Shown here piece after piece: positions 10,835-23,946 of a stretch of DNA of 60,389 nt; the stretch's first letter is position 1, and each line of letters opens with the position of its first letter. The notes beneath the pieces are model-generated. The model was not told the DNA's origin and did not search any database. It saw only the letters and a list, made by a program, of their open reading frames with translations. The position numbers and the translations under genes are program-made. The stretch covers positions 26,505 to 86,893 of the forward strand of contig NMRA01000199.1 of the NCBI GenBank assembly GCA_002633005.1, given 5' to 3'. This stretch comes from Phoronis australis. Its lineage: Eukaryota; Phoronida; Phoronidae.

Positions 10835-13800
10835 CATGCCATAAACATTCCCACTAAATAAGATTGCCCCAAACCCCGTCGATCAGGGAAAATGGTGGGG
10901 TTTGCCCGATTGAACTAGACCGTATTTATCCACCTTGGCTGTGTCGCGCTCAGCTCACGATCAAAGGGATCACGCCAAGCTGCTCTATTCCTCGAGTCGG
11001 CTTCGCTCATGCCGATACGTTCAGCTGATTACAATCTAGCCTAGATGACTGTACTTTTTGTGGAGAGCGTTTTACGTAGTTTTGAGTGTACTATTTGAAA
11101 AGAGGAGAGAAAAAAATGTTGGTTCAACTTTGAATTTTTCAAATCGGCCCAGAATAAGAGATTTAGCAACACTCACGATTATACTTTCATTCGGAGCGCA
11201 CGAATACAAAAATATAGGATTCAAGTTAGGATAATATAGAACTACTCTGTATGTTATTTAGATTTTGGAACACATGCATTGCGATATTCAAAATGCGTTT
11301 ATTATAGTTCTTACAAGCTGTAAAATGACGTTGTTTAATTTCATTGTGCTCATTCCATTGTCATCCGTCAAATTCAAATGACGAGATGTGATCTGCGACG
11401 TGCGCGTACGTATACAAAACACGGGATCGTTATGTTCCTGAGCTGAGTTGCATAAAGCTTCAAAAGTTATCCGCTGGATAAGTTGGATTGTTGCATGACG
11501 TCAGGGGATTGTTCAACAATCGTGACGCGTGATAATGCGACGTCATTGTTACTGTACGGCGTATAACTTTTATGCAACTGGGCCCTGAAGTACAAACATT
11601 AAGAAATTTTAGCATGCTATTTTTATTGACGTACACGATAAAAAGAATTTGGATGTTGACGATAGTCTTGATACAGCGAGTTAGCTAACTACGGTATAGG
11701 TACCACTGCGTCAGTGTCTCCATTAGACCCGGCCAGAAATTCTCGGCAGCCCGGATAGTTCAGCTCATCACCCATGTAGATCGAGCCTAGGATTATATAC
11801 TCGGGAACCCAATGGTCGTCCGCCTAAGCATAAAACCGGCTTGTTGTCGTACTCACCCAATCATTCCACTTCAAAGTTATGATCTGAATAGGATTTGATT
11901 TAACTCTCACAAATATATAATATTCGTTGATTCAAACGTTTTCTTTTACTTATGCCGAGTTGTTCAACTGTGCATTGCTTTTCGGCAGCCATTTTATAAT
12001 GACACCTATGGTCGTCATATGCTGCCGCCTTTTGAAAGAACAGCAAACCACACAGAAAAAGGCCAAGAAAATAGTGGAAAGTGGTATACAGCAATTCTAC
12101 TTCAACCACAAACTGCTTTACTAGTATGATATCGATTTTTAAATCGATTAAAATTGATTTAGAATTTCAGTTCTGGAAAATAAATCACGACTGAGCCCTG
12201 GATTGTTTTATTCCAGATATACCTTACTTATTTCTGTTTGTGACCTCTTTATTTGACTTTTTGCTCTTGTTGTACTTAACACCACTTATCTTTGCTGTCT
12301 TACTTTTTCTTTTCAGTTTCTCTTCATTCTCTGTTAACACCTTGTCAGCCAGAACAGAACTATAACCCTTTGAGACTTTGTCGGCGCAAGTTGATCATTG
12401 AACCTCAATACAATTGTTCTAATAAATTACCCATAATCGTATTGTTTGATTTTTTCTCATCTTTAACAGGCTTATGCAATCATAAATAAATAAATAAATA
12501 CCCAAGTCGCATTTGAATTTTATTGCTCAATCTCTTCTTTTATTTTTGATTATGTCATGCTGTGTTGTATGTAACAATGCAATATAGTGAAATAAAGTCA
12601 ATGTTTTACTTTATTGGTGGCCATTCTCTATCAATTCAAGTATTTTAATTTTCTTCAAATAAATTCAAAATGCTTTAATCAAAAATTTCAACATAAATGT
12701 CGAGCTCAGTACTGTGTTTTGCAATAAAAAAAACAATTGGACAATGTTTTGATGACCATGGCGTGGGTCGAAACTGTTAAGCACCCAGCGTGTTCCATTT
12801 GTCTGCTGCGTTTTTCCTTTGGCCTAACAGGTGTCGGTTAGTGCCTGGGACAAATAGATACATTGCATAGACAATCCCTGAGCTGCTTTTTGTTCCGTCT
12901 GAAGAAAATTTAATTTCGAAAATATCTTCTGAAAATGAACAAAAAAGTGCATTAGTAAAATCGACAAGTTTTTAAGTGGTCTCAAAAAAACAGTCGGTAA
13001 ATGCACTAATTTTAGCCTCAGTTCTTCCATGCGTGTTTCTCCCGAGAGGTTCGTACCTAACGTGCAGACGAGCACTCCAAAATTAATTGGAACGCTAAGT
13101 CCCGCGTGGTTGCGCTGCACGCGAAACAAGATGGCGGACGACCTTTGGAGCCTGACGACGATAGGTATCCGGACTATACTCCACGGTTGAGCTAACGACC
13201 ATCGGCCAGTTCACACAAATTGTGCGAGTTAACCGGCACTCACCTTGCACATTGCAGCCGTTTAAGCGAAAAAATCTAATAAACGCCATTTTCTTGCATA
13301 CTAATCCTCTGTTGTCGATGACCCGTACGCACTCGCTCACTCACTCTCATACGCAGACGAACTTCAAAACAAACGCCACGTGACAACAACGTGTGTGTTC
13401 ATCCAGAGATTTTTCTCGTGTTGTGGGGTACGATGTAGCGCAGATTTGGACTTAATCGCAATTGTAATCTGGACTCCACATGAACTTAAAAAATTGTAAA
13501 ACATAAGGAGGATTTCAGGCGATTTGTTGAGTCGAAACTGTATTTTTATTCAAGAATTCAAGTTTTCCTATCAACGATCGCGATTCAGCGACGTATCAGA
13601 CGGCAAGTTTTCGCCCTGGGATTTCAGCACATTTTTTTTTGAAAAATTATCGTAATTTAACAATGGGGTTTGATAGCAATGCACTACAGTTTTGTAGCAA
13701 GACTGTCATAGGCTACAAATACGTCACAGAGCGTAAATTTGATGAATCCCAGCTTCCGATTTTACCCGTTTCGGAAACCGGGTTTCAACTGCCTTAGGCT

Positions 13801-14480
13801 ACAACTGATAAGCGTTTCCTCCGTGAAATGAATTTTTCTTAGCGCCCGCAGCGTTTATTATCATGGTCAATACAGCTTTCCACCAAGACTAGGTGATGCT
13901 ACGAGATATTCTTTGTTGCTTGTAGGGATTGTTGCCTGAATTTATAGCATATAATGATGGCGGAACTGACAACCAAAATTTAATGTTTGCATAATCCAGA
14001 AAATCAGAGGTCGGTAAACCAAGTTTTTTTGAAACACTTTTGGCGAAAGACTAGCAGAAGATGCCCACTCTTTCAAAATTGCCATGAAGGTATTAACTAT
14101 TCCATGCAGCAAGGTCTTGGCTAATTTTATGGCCTTAGGGTGGTCATCCATTCAGCCAAAAGTAGTTCCGAAGTCCATAGGTGGCTTATCAGCCAATTAT
14201 TCACGCATGCTGACTCACAATAGAAGCCTGATCAGAGGGCCAGGTGGATAAATGCAGTGTTCCTCTAGTTTCTTGTGGTAGTGGATGTGTTCACAACATG
14301 ATTTTGTGCTTTGACCTCAGTCGAATTTCTTGCGTACTCGGTTGAGCAGGACACCGTAGAGATTGAGAGAAAGAACTCCTCATGGTTTGTTGAATCTGTT
14401 TTGTGTAGATTTATCAAGTTTTGTGATTGCTACGAACGGCTAAAGTGAAGCACCCGTGGTGGAATTTCTAGTCGGAGTGT
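10835..14480. other. Spacer without recognisable gene
   Basis: Apart from the inverted repeat at 11440-11585 and an (ATAA)n run near 12484-12500, I see only short ORFs on both strands and no domain. It sits between the two oppositely oriented 70-bp repeats at 10335 and 14481. Confidence 0.45.
11440..11585. mobile_element. Possible MITE with GTTGCATAAA termini
   Basis: The left end reads GAGTTGCATAAAGCTTC then AAAAGTTATCCGC. The right end, reversed, reads GGGCCCAGTTGCATAAAAG then TTATACGCC. The arms match imperfectly, with one short insertion on the left. There is no coding sequence. Confidence 0.4.
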
Positions 14481-14553
14481 CCTTGTAGTATTATATGTAT
14501 AGTGTATTGGGGACGATCAGAACCTGAGGACGCCTGTGGTTGAAACGACTTAC
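14481..14553 (+). repeat. Plus-strand partner of the 10335 dispersed repeat
   Basis: This carries the same ordered blocks as the 10335 copy with a 4-bp insertion (TTATATGTATAG) and a few substitutions. The similarity ends sharply after TGTGGTT.AAAC, where the two copies continue into unrelated DNA. That fits element termini or fragments. Confidence 0.8.
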
Positions 14554-14739
14554 AGCAACAGCAGGAAACGATAAAAATCGTAGTCGTGGTGCTGAGAATA
14601 CACAAGGTTACTTTAGCACAGCGAATCCTGTGAAGAGAGAAAGACAGAGGAAGTATTTTAGTTTAGTATTGAGTTATAAATGAAGTATATGAATATGTAA
14701 ATCTTGAACTGGCCTGGAAACTACAGCTCGTAATCATTT

Positions 14740-14895
14740 TTAAGTCTGGTCTGCACGCCACCTATTGGCCACATTACTTGACCTAGTGAACGTAAGTCTA
14801 TGGTCTTTGCTTGGGGGTAGAAATCGTTTCAGACCTACATGATGTTCATTAGGTCACGTGATGTGGCCAACAGGTAACGTGCAGACCAGACTTAA
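14740..14895. mobile_element. MITE flanked by TTAA
   Basis: The arms are about 57 bp (GTCTGGTCTGCAC at the left, GTGCAGACCAGAC at the right, continuing through GGCCACAT and GACCTA). They are directly bounded by TTAA at 14740-14743 and 14892-14895. The internal element is 148 bp. TTAA target duplications are typical of piggyBac-like and Kolobok-like transposons, so this is probably a non-autonomous derivative of such a family. I see no CCC-type piggyBac terminus. Confidence 0.75.
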
Positions 14896-17800
14896 AATGT
14901 TTGTGATTTAATTATGCTTGAAGTATTATCTGGCCGTGAAAGGTGTTCAGAGTACAACGCGCGAACAACGTATCAGACACCGGGTGCGTAAACTATAACA
15001 TTCTCATGTAGTTTTTGGTGAAGTTGACTCATCGGAATTACATCAAACAGACTCGGACGACAAGAGTTCGCTGCTAAAATTATATACAAGTGTGCAATCA
15101 TATAAACTGCCACAGGCATATAATGAGGTATGCACGATGCATCTGAAAGTTACTGGATAGAAGACGTTTGCTGACAGTTTTTCAAGTATTTATCAGGAAT
15201 CCCATATTGGCAAATTTTGCTTATGGCCAGTTAGTTTGACACATTTTTGGTAAATGTCCTTGCAGCCTGAATGTTTACTGCAGGATGGGTTTAAAAACGC
15301 CAAAAGTTACCAGGGGTCCATTTTGTAAATGAAGATTCATAGCAGCAGCCGTGAGTGACCCATATTCTAAAATGCTCACCTTTATATTGAAGGTAGGAAT
15401 GTCAGAAAATTTCACCATTTGTTCAACAAGTCTTTACATTTAATATATTCAGATACACCGCCATTTCAATTCTTTTTACTACTATATTTTATATCAATTG
15501 ATAAAACAAGTCAAAAAGTTGAACAATAATCAATTTAATCAACAATTAGTTCAGGAAGTGTTTCATTATTACACTGTTTGTTTTTAATACACATTTTAGT
15601 TAACACTGTTAATTTTTACAACTAAAAATAATTTGGAACCTATCAGATATGAAAAATACTAATTATATATTCAAATAAAATTCTTTATCTTTTTCTAGAG
15701 TAGACGTACACCTTCAAGAGTTTATCAAAGGGTTTTAATGATATGACTCTTACACAATTCGAATAAGCAGTGTCCGGGTTATTTAGCAAAGTGACGAAAG
15801 GTATTTACAATACAGAAGGCCACTTTTCCCACGGTTATTGGCCTAGTATGTTTGGTGTAAATGGCGGAAGGTACATGATTTTGTATCTGATTAAAGCCAA
15901 GGTTTTGCTAGATCATGTAAATCTTTCAAAGCTGTAGCAACACATCTAGATGGCTTCACGTTGCGTCCACCAGAGTATCTGTGGTACCCAAGACCAACTT
16001 TCTGAATTAAAAACTGATGATCCTTAATTTGATAATGCTTGCTGCAAGGAGACAGCGAAATATTACAAAAAATATGATAACCGCTCTATCTTTTCCTCAT
16101 TTTTACCAATATTTGCAACCTAAGTCCTAATCCATGGCAAAAAACAACACGCCGGAACAAATGCCGAAATGTTGAGTTCCATAATTCGTAGCAGAAGCTT
16201 ATGACAGTGTCAGTTCATAATGTATCACTTTCATCGCCCATTGCAGGTTATGTGCTCTGCGTCATTGCATTGAAGAAACCAAACAAGAAATGAAACAAGA
16301 TTGCGTCTTGTTACAGGCACCACTGTGGTAAATATGGGTTTCTTACCGTACTTATGACAAGTACATCAAAATCAGACATGTTTATGAAGGAATTTGGGAC
16401 TTAAATCGCTCCACTATTACATCCAAGTTATATAGAATCACATACGATATTTCAATTCTATACATCTAGGCATACTCTAAAACATTATATATGTGCTGCG
16501 AAACCTAATATGTTGTCTTGGTAAGCAGGGATTTAGCAAATGTTAGTCTAAGAATAAGACAAAAGCGAAATTGACCTATTTGTAAACAAATAAAAATTAA
16601 TGGACAACATCAAATGAACAGTTCAAGTTCTAGGTTTTGCATGTAAACTATAATCTTATATATTACTTTACTCACATGTTTTGCAAAGCCAATACACCGA
16701 AAACACCCTTTGTTTAGTCGGTAAATGAGCCTTTAGCAGGTTACAAAGTCTGTACATTGAAAGCGTAGAATCTAGTGTTGTACATAATACATTCGACTTG
16801 AGCATCAAATATTAACCTGCACACGTCGAAATTACAATCGCATGAATGCATTTTTTGTAGACATAATATAACTACACGGAAATCAAGTCCTTAGAACTTC
16901 GGTCGAAAGCTGTAGCGTGTCAGTTCACTAAACTAATTCGCAAACTCGTCTCTGAACGTGATTATAATAACAAACATCGACTGAGTTACAATAAAAACCT
17001 TCTCCATCCAAATCCATGTCCTTCTATCAGAAATTACGGTTTAAAGTTTAGGATTATATTATTCATCCGCAGAAAAATCTCGGCACGGAAAGAACGTATT
17101 TACTCAAAGATTCCAACTTTCCAGATAGGTGGCGCTCAACAGTTTCTCCTCATTTTGGCCTCTCCAGGCAACAAAACGACAAAATATGAAACACATGCAG
17201 GTACTGACCATACAAAAAGCTTGTCCACAGTCTAAAACTTGCATCCAAAGTGGGTTCTTTGCTTTATGCCTACAGTAAACCTACAGCGGTAGCCGGGCTA
17301 AGCCGGCGATGCACAAAATTGGCAGTTTTCAACCCAAAAGCACGACTTACATGCAACTACTAGGCACCAGCAGACAACACACTCAGAATGACAAAGCACT
17401 CCAGATTCCAAAACTTGGGAAAATGGGTGCAGACCAGCCGGGTTTTTTTGTTAACCTGAAAAGTCTGAGGGGTACCTGAACTTCCAGCCGAACTGACTTG
17501 TCTTGCCTACAGGAAGTGGCAGAGTGAAAATTATGAACAATTTCCGTTCATAGCCACCACACTTACAGTAAGTCTCAAAATATCCACTCAATTCAACAGG
17601 CACCAATTTCTTATGAAATGGGGGCGGGGAATTTGACTGTGGCTCGAAAAAACTATTGAGTGCCACCTTGCTCCCCAATTTCATTAAAAATTGGTGCCTG
17701 TTGGCCGGGTTGGCTGGGTATTTACTGAGATGATGTTCAACAGTAATGACATCGTAGATCCTATGTTGGTCACTTCTTCAGATCCTGGTTGAGGCATTCC

Positions 17801-18644
17801 TGCCGTTCTGTCCGTGGTATGTACATGGACCCATGTTGTCTACTGGTGTCAGTGTCCCCTTCTTGTAGGTGCTGCTGATATAGTGTCCAGGACTAGGTGC
17901 GGCGCGCAAATCATTTATCCGCCAGCTTTTTTGGTTCGACGTGAGAAAAACATCCTCCAAGCTCATATCTTAATTGATTCTTATGACTGAGCAAGTCAAG
18001 TTAGATTTCTGCCGTGGATCTGAGATTCCACGAGCCAGGACACCACGGAGCACAGTCTCGCCCGGTGTAGTTGACTGACGTCTACGTCACTGCGGGATGA
18101 GCGTATTTGCATATTCCTGCTTGGCTCCGCGCAAACAGGCACTGTAAGCATGAACGTCATCTCAGTCGAATTTGCATGTCTGTCGCATTAAACTCAAACC
18201 CAAGCGGACCACTGGCACCCACGACCACAATTAAGCCGTATATTGAAGGAACTGTTTTTGCCAGTCTGTACACCATTCCAGCCACTGAGTCCATGACTCC
18301 AAAACCCATTCCCATTACCCATCACCTGTACGACAGATTGGGTTAAGAAATGCTGTTTGGCAACCGTTTGTCCATCTCCAATTTGAAGTACACCCCACCG
18401 ATTACTGAGGCGGCTCTTGGCTCCCAGCTCAGGAAACCACTCACAACGAACCGTCCCTGTCCTAGCCAATACCGGGTGCCAGAATTGCCTGTCGGAATAA
18501 AAATCACACGTCGCCTTGGTTTAATTACGTCAGTCTCATCCCTGTCACGATGGAGATGCATACCGCTATAAACCAGAACATCACCATAGTTGGTGCCGAC
18601 AGGGGATCGAGGAAGACACAAGTTATGGTAGATCTGTCACCACT
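14896..18644. other. Spacer without recognisable gene; possible degraded retroelement sequence 17.4-18.6 kb
   Basis: From 14.9 to 17.3 kb there are almost no ORFs. From 17.4 kb base composition rises in G+C, and short stop-riddled frames appear on both strands up to the recognisable Gypsy block. This part may belong to the same decayed retrotransposon, but I cannot align it to a named domain. Confidence 0.35.
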
Positions 18645-19045
18645 CGACAGCTGATGACCTAATTAAGTCACTGACTCCTGACAAAGTTTTCATCAGCAGG
18701 GAGGCATGCGTCGATCTTGGACTGATGTGCGCTACCTTCCCTACACCCAGAGTGAACCAACAACAACTTGCAGTATCAGAGGTAAACGGTCCTGACATTG
18801 ACACTGCACGAAAAGCTGCTAACGAGTGGCCTCACATCACCTTTGCAACAGTATCCACAACGTCATAGGCCACCCTGCAACCACCCTCCCCGCAGTTCTG
18901 ACGTGAACAGGGAAAACTACAAGTGTAGGCAACCTGCCGGACTATTATCGCTGAAGTAAAGTTAACAAATGCGACCCCTACTGCTCATGGATGGGCCACC
19001 ACTGAGACTAATGGTGGACCCAAACGCAGAACCTGTCACAGGCTG
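18645..19045 (+). mobile_element. Degenerate Gypsy-type LTR retrotransposon pol fragment
   Basis: Two separate blocks match, in order, the linker between protease and reverse transcriptase in a Gypsy family common in marine invertebrates. KVFISREACVDLGL is followed by a proline-containing ATFPTP at about 18673-18740, and MDGPPLRLMVDPNAEPV at about 18985-19040. The expected reverse transcriptase does not follow, and stops and frame changes separate the blocks, so only a broken fragment remains. Flanking long terminal repeats are not apparent. The assignment rests on recognising these linker motifs. Confidence 0.6.
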
Positions 19046-21202
19046 TGGCAAACTACACCCAGTAGGCCTACCCGTGTCCCACTAATTCATTGACAAACTG
19101 ATTTAAAGGCCAAAATCAAACTAGGCCGGCCTCAGCTTCTCAAATGCGACAAGCAAGTGTGACTAACAAGTTGAAGTGCGGCAGTTCGATCAGTGTGCTG
19201 TGTAAGGCGACAGCTCTTGTAAAGACACCCTCCGAAACAGGGTAAAGTCTCTCCTTTCCGACAACCACCCGTTGGCAAATTGATCAAGATCTTGAAACGA
19301 CAAAAGGACCATTGCCACGTGTCCTTCCACCGACTGCAGTGCACGCAAAGCACACGCGCAGCCAAAGCCAAGCAACCCGATGATCGTATCGTGTTATTAC
19401 CCATCAGTGGACAATCCCGTGGCCGTACAGTACAGGAGATGGATGCGTCGATCCCGTACTACTACCGTAACCATGTTACATGACGGACTCTGTCCAGGTA
19501 AAAATTGACCAAGTTGAGCCTCGAGAACTCCCCTGCCTGCTGTGATCGAACCAAGTGTAGCCTACTATCCAAACCTCCACATGCCATCGCAGTGTTCCAA
19601 GGAGATCTTCACGTGCGAGTCGACAGAGACCAGCACGGCATTGCAACTATGATACGGCGTTCAATTAGTGACACCACCCAACTTTATAGTTTTCTACTAT
19701 AAAAACGGNGCATTCTCTTGTTCTTTTCAGATGAACGTAAATTGTTAGGATTGTAGCCCGAATACACATCTACACAAGTGGACCTCATCTATTTATGACT
19801 TTTATGAAAACGTCCAAAAGTTGCATACAGCGAAAGCGAAATGTGTTCAGACATGTTATTGGCGACTTTTCGATTCTGAGCCGGAGGACGATCTGGTGCA
19901 GCGTTGTCAGTGTGGAAGTGATCCCATATGCTGGCCTGAGGTTATCATCAGAGTCAACTTGGCTTACAACAGTCCACTAAGGGCCAAATTACAGGAAGGT
20001 AGGGGGTAGTTCGAATTTCTTGAACGGTGGACCTTTGATATTAAGCAAACGTCGAAAAACTGGAGTTTTCATTAAGCCTGCCCTCAGTTGACACAGCTTA
20101 ATTGAGGGGAAGGGAAATTTTGTTACATAACGATGATTCTCAGCTCTATGATGATTTTGAGATGAGTAATGCCAGAGATGAGGACGCCGTGACGCCGGTT
20201 GCTCCCAAAGAACGGGACTCAATTCGGATGTAGGCATTACTTCCTGCCAAATTTTCAAATCAGGCATGCTTAAATGAGTGCCGATTACACCTACTCGGAC
20301 AGAAATATTTAGTCGGAGAATAAACTGTCGAAATTTTTTATCTAGTTATCTAGAGTATTTTTTCGTGTTACTTAAGTTGCTTACCAACGTCGTTGGAAAT
20401 GGGAACATCTCTTTACTCAGCATTCTCTTCGCCATTTCAAAGGTTCACTACTTCGAAGGTTCACTACTGCGAAAAGATCTAACTTTTTTCCACTCTTGTG
20501 TAATTTTTACACCTTTACATGCAAAAATGAATGATACATACACTGAATGGTGTACCTATACCGAAAACAACGCCCGGGTATTTTAATACGGCGCATGAAA
20601 TCCAAACAAAGTATTTTAAAAAATATTTTGTTTCGATTTCATGCGCATGCGAAATTGCCCGCATGTCTTACAAACATTGAAAAATGAGAACGTTATTGCT
20701 AATATGGAGTGGGAATATTGATGACTAATTATAAACCACGATACATACAACCGATGAAATCCATGTCAAGGTCGCATCATTTCACAGCGCGACTGAAACG
20801 TTCAGCGGGGCCGCGCCTGAACCTCACCCACCGCCGGACCACGCACACGGCGGGTCGAAATTAAATGTACATGTAGTTAGCAGGCTACCCTGTCCCTGCC
20901 TGAGTTACGAAGTCAGTGAGCCCCATTCAGTCTTCTTAAATAACCGTTGGTCTAATCGCCGCAGCCCTGATCCGAGCCCCAGTCGAGAGTGTTGTCCATG
21001 CTTGAGGATGAGTCGTTAGTTATGTTCAAGAATCACGATTGGCAGTGATTGGAACCGAGCTCATTTGTAAACAACGAAATCAATGTATTAAGAATTAGTC
21101 AACTTTTCCATACCCTTTAAATGGTTACTAAATGGACACAAATACAATAATAATATTTATGTTTGTTACGACTCATTAGCAGACAATCAGAGTAATGAAC
21201 TG
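19046..21202. other. Spacer, one undetermined base at 19709
   Basis: There are short ORFs on both strands up to 19.7 kb, possibly more retroelement debris. After that the sequence is A+T-rich with no recognisable domain. A short doubled motif (GGTTCACTAC) occurs near 20450. Confidence 0.4.
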
Positions 21203-21270
21203 TGTACTCAGTGGTTTGAGGTCTGGACTCCTGTTTGGGACTGAGGTTGCCTTCGAATCCTGGCTTCACT
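21203..21270 (+). repeat. tRNA-derived SINE head (A and B box)
   Basis: CTCAGTGGTTTGAGG resembles a Pol III A box, and TTGCCTTCGAATCC about 30 bp downstream resembles a B box. No acceptor stem can be drawn, so this is a tRNA-like SINE promoter remnant, not a tRNA gene. Confidence 0.45.
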
Positions 21271-23796
21271 GCATGCATTGTCGGCTGCCAATCGTGCATT
21301 GCGCAGAGGTGTCTCCCCATAGTCTCCTACTCTGAGCTCGGTCATACTAGTGAATATGTGCAAGAGTGTAAATTAGAACCTGGATATAATGCTAAGCCAC
21401 TCCTGGGGCCGTGCTTATATTTAAGAAAAAATAACTGTGGGAGTTCTGGTTTTTGGGATTGTGGACAATTGAAGACGCGAACTTTCGAATGTGGCGAGCC
21501 TTCGGAGTAATGGACCTTCGGAGTAGCGAACTTTCGGAATTGTGGCATCTAACCTTGGAAATCCTTTCCATCACTGAAGTTAGTTGCTCTTATGAAGTCT
21601 GTGAGGCTGTGCACTACTGACACTCTTGACAAGAGAATTCTATCTCCATTGAACAAAATTTTTGTTGTGTCTAGACTTACTTTTCCCCCAAAATGTGAAC
21701 GTGCTCGTCGGTGTTTTCTCAGAGCATGCAAACACGGTTATAGTTAAATTCTGGTTTTTGAGCAACGACGGAGGGCTGCCTATAGTTAACTGGCCGTCGG
21801 CTTCTACTGAATTTAAAAGGACGGAAACGCACACACGTGTACACGCATGCATGTCAATCCACCAATCCACAGTCGAATTGGACACTGTATTTGACGAATA
21901 CTTTCAATTCCAAATTCGAAAACGCCTGCCTTACCGTACTATGCAGGCAAGTTATATCCGATAACAAACATACTTTCTGCTGTTTTGTTTCTTCGTCGAT
22001 TTTAAGGCATTCACACCACACTGTTACTTTTTGGGAGCTCTCTCGCTGCTATTTAGCTTAATATCTAGGTATAGACATTTATTTCTAGACTCCCTTGTTT
22101 CCCTCCGGTGTAACCACCAGATGTATTCAATGCCGATGAGTAACATAAACATCGTCTAATCGTCTGCACGATCCTGTCATCTACGCAAATACCACTGGGG
22201 CAAAGTTGGCCGGGTACGGCCCGATGATTATGTGAAGCGCTTTGAATCAGAACCAAATTCAAAATTATCATTAATTTAGTTATCATTGTAGTTAGTAGTA
22301 GAGTAGCTGAAACAATTTTATTGTTGGCCATCTGTATCCTATCTGGCTGGAGTTGGACCTTTTCCACGGAGGTGGGGGGGGGATTGTTCGAACCCCTCGA
22401 CCCCCCCCCTGGCTACGGGCCTGCACATAAACAAAAAGTCCGCAAGCAGTAGGGTGCAAAGGTTTAGTGATGACCACCAGGGGCGACTTTTTACTGGATG
22501 CACCGCCCTCTTTCGATTGAAATGCACGAACCCTAGTACTAAGAAAAGTAATGACAGAGATGAAACATTATGTAGAAACTTTATTCAACTTTACTGCAAC
22601 CGAATCAGTCACAATTTCAAAACATTTATTCATAGTGACTGCATGCCACCCTAAATGGATGCCCCCCCCCCCTTCTGCAGGCTATTGTCCCCACTAAAAC
22701 ACTCAACAGCATAGTAAATTGGTGACGATGAGGTGGAAATGAAATCAGTGACAACAATTCTCTAATACATATATTTATTTCCTCAAGAACCACTGACAAT
22801 TTTTGCCAAGAAAAACACCAAAGACCAATCATGTGTTCTAAAGACAAGGGTAGCAGTTTATGAATAAGGAAATACAGCTGTTATTAGAATATATTGTGTT
22901 CATGAGAAAATAATGCTGTCATTGAGAATCCCAGTCCAGCAAGTGAGGTAGCGAAACTGACAACTCATTCAACTTTTACAACTACCCTAACAATAATGAC
23001 GAATTATTACACTTGCAAAAATTTTGATTTCAATGTCATGTAAAAATAAATGGCGTAATTTTTTTTTCAATGGACACAAATTTGCTCACAGATTTTACAA
23101 ACACTTTGATTGGAAACAATACCAATATAATATTTTCAATAAGAAATCTTGCATAACAATCAATCATAAATTACTTTACATTTATCCGAGTAAAACATTT
23201 CTAAAGGTTACATCTACACAAAATAGTTTATTAATTCATAAAATTTAAATAGCTTATAAAGTGTATTATTTTCATTAAGAAACTCATTAAAAATGAAAAC
23301 AATCATTGAGAAATGACTTTTGTGATCAAAAGCAACCAGACTCATTACTGAACAGGGATAAACAACACATTTCTAACAAATAACAATGACATACGGGAGC
23401 CAGGATTAGATCAAGAGACAGTGTTAGATCACGAGGCTCCACCTATTGTTCACCAACATCATCAGTATGAGTCTAAAACCAAGGTTTACTAGGGAGTCTC
23501 CTGGAAAACAGAAACAATGATAGCTCCCACTGGCACTCACTTAACAATGTACACAATTATAGTAAGTTATTACAGAAACATCTCGACTGTGCGAACCCAA
23601 ACCTCAACTCAGAACACTCCAACGAACTTGGCTATGTTCAAAGTATCTAAGGAATGCTGTGCATTTTAGGCGTGCATTTTAGGCGAGAACAGAAAAGATT
23701 AACAACAATTAACAAACGACTAGAGATCGATGTACTCAATGAAACTGAATGAAAAGAACATTGGTTGTAATGACTACTATGATAAGAATATTGATG
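21271..23796. other. Spacer with low-complexity G/C runs
   Basis: A polyG run near 22370 facing a polyC run near 22405, followed by CTGGCTACGGGCCTGCAC, looks like the end of a polyG-type MITE. A second polyC run lies at about 22662. No gene is recognised. Confidence 0.4.
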
Positions 23797-23946
23797 ACAC
23801 AAGCTCCACCCAGTGAGGAAGACACAAGCTCCACCCAGTGAGGAAGACACAAGCTCCACCCACTGATGAAGAGACAAGCTCCACCCACTCGTGATGACGC
23901 AAACTCCATCCACTTCTGATGACACAAGCTCCACCCATTGATGACT
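23797..23946. repeat. 25-bp minisatellite, about six units
   Basis: Units of the form ACACAAGCTCCACCCAGTGA plus five bases repeat head to tail, identical in the first two and increasingly diverged after that. The strict 25-bp period without spacers excludes a CRISPR array. The minus-strand ORFs across it (repeated WVELVSS) arise from the repeat. Confidence 0.95.

Noticed and set aside
18107-19483. Cluster of short ORFs on both strands as separate genes
   Set aside because: They overlap a broken Gypsy-type fragment and are better explained as retroelement debris.
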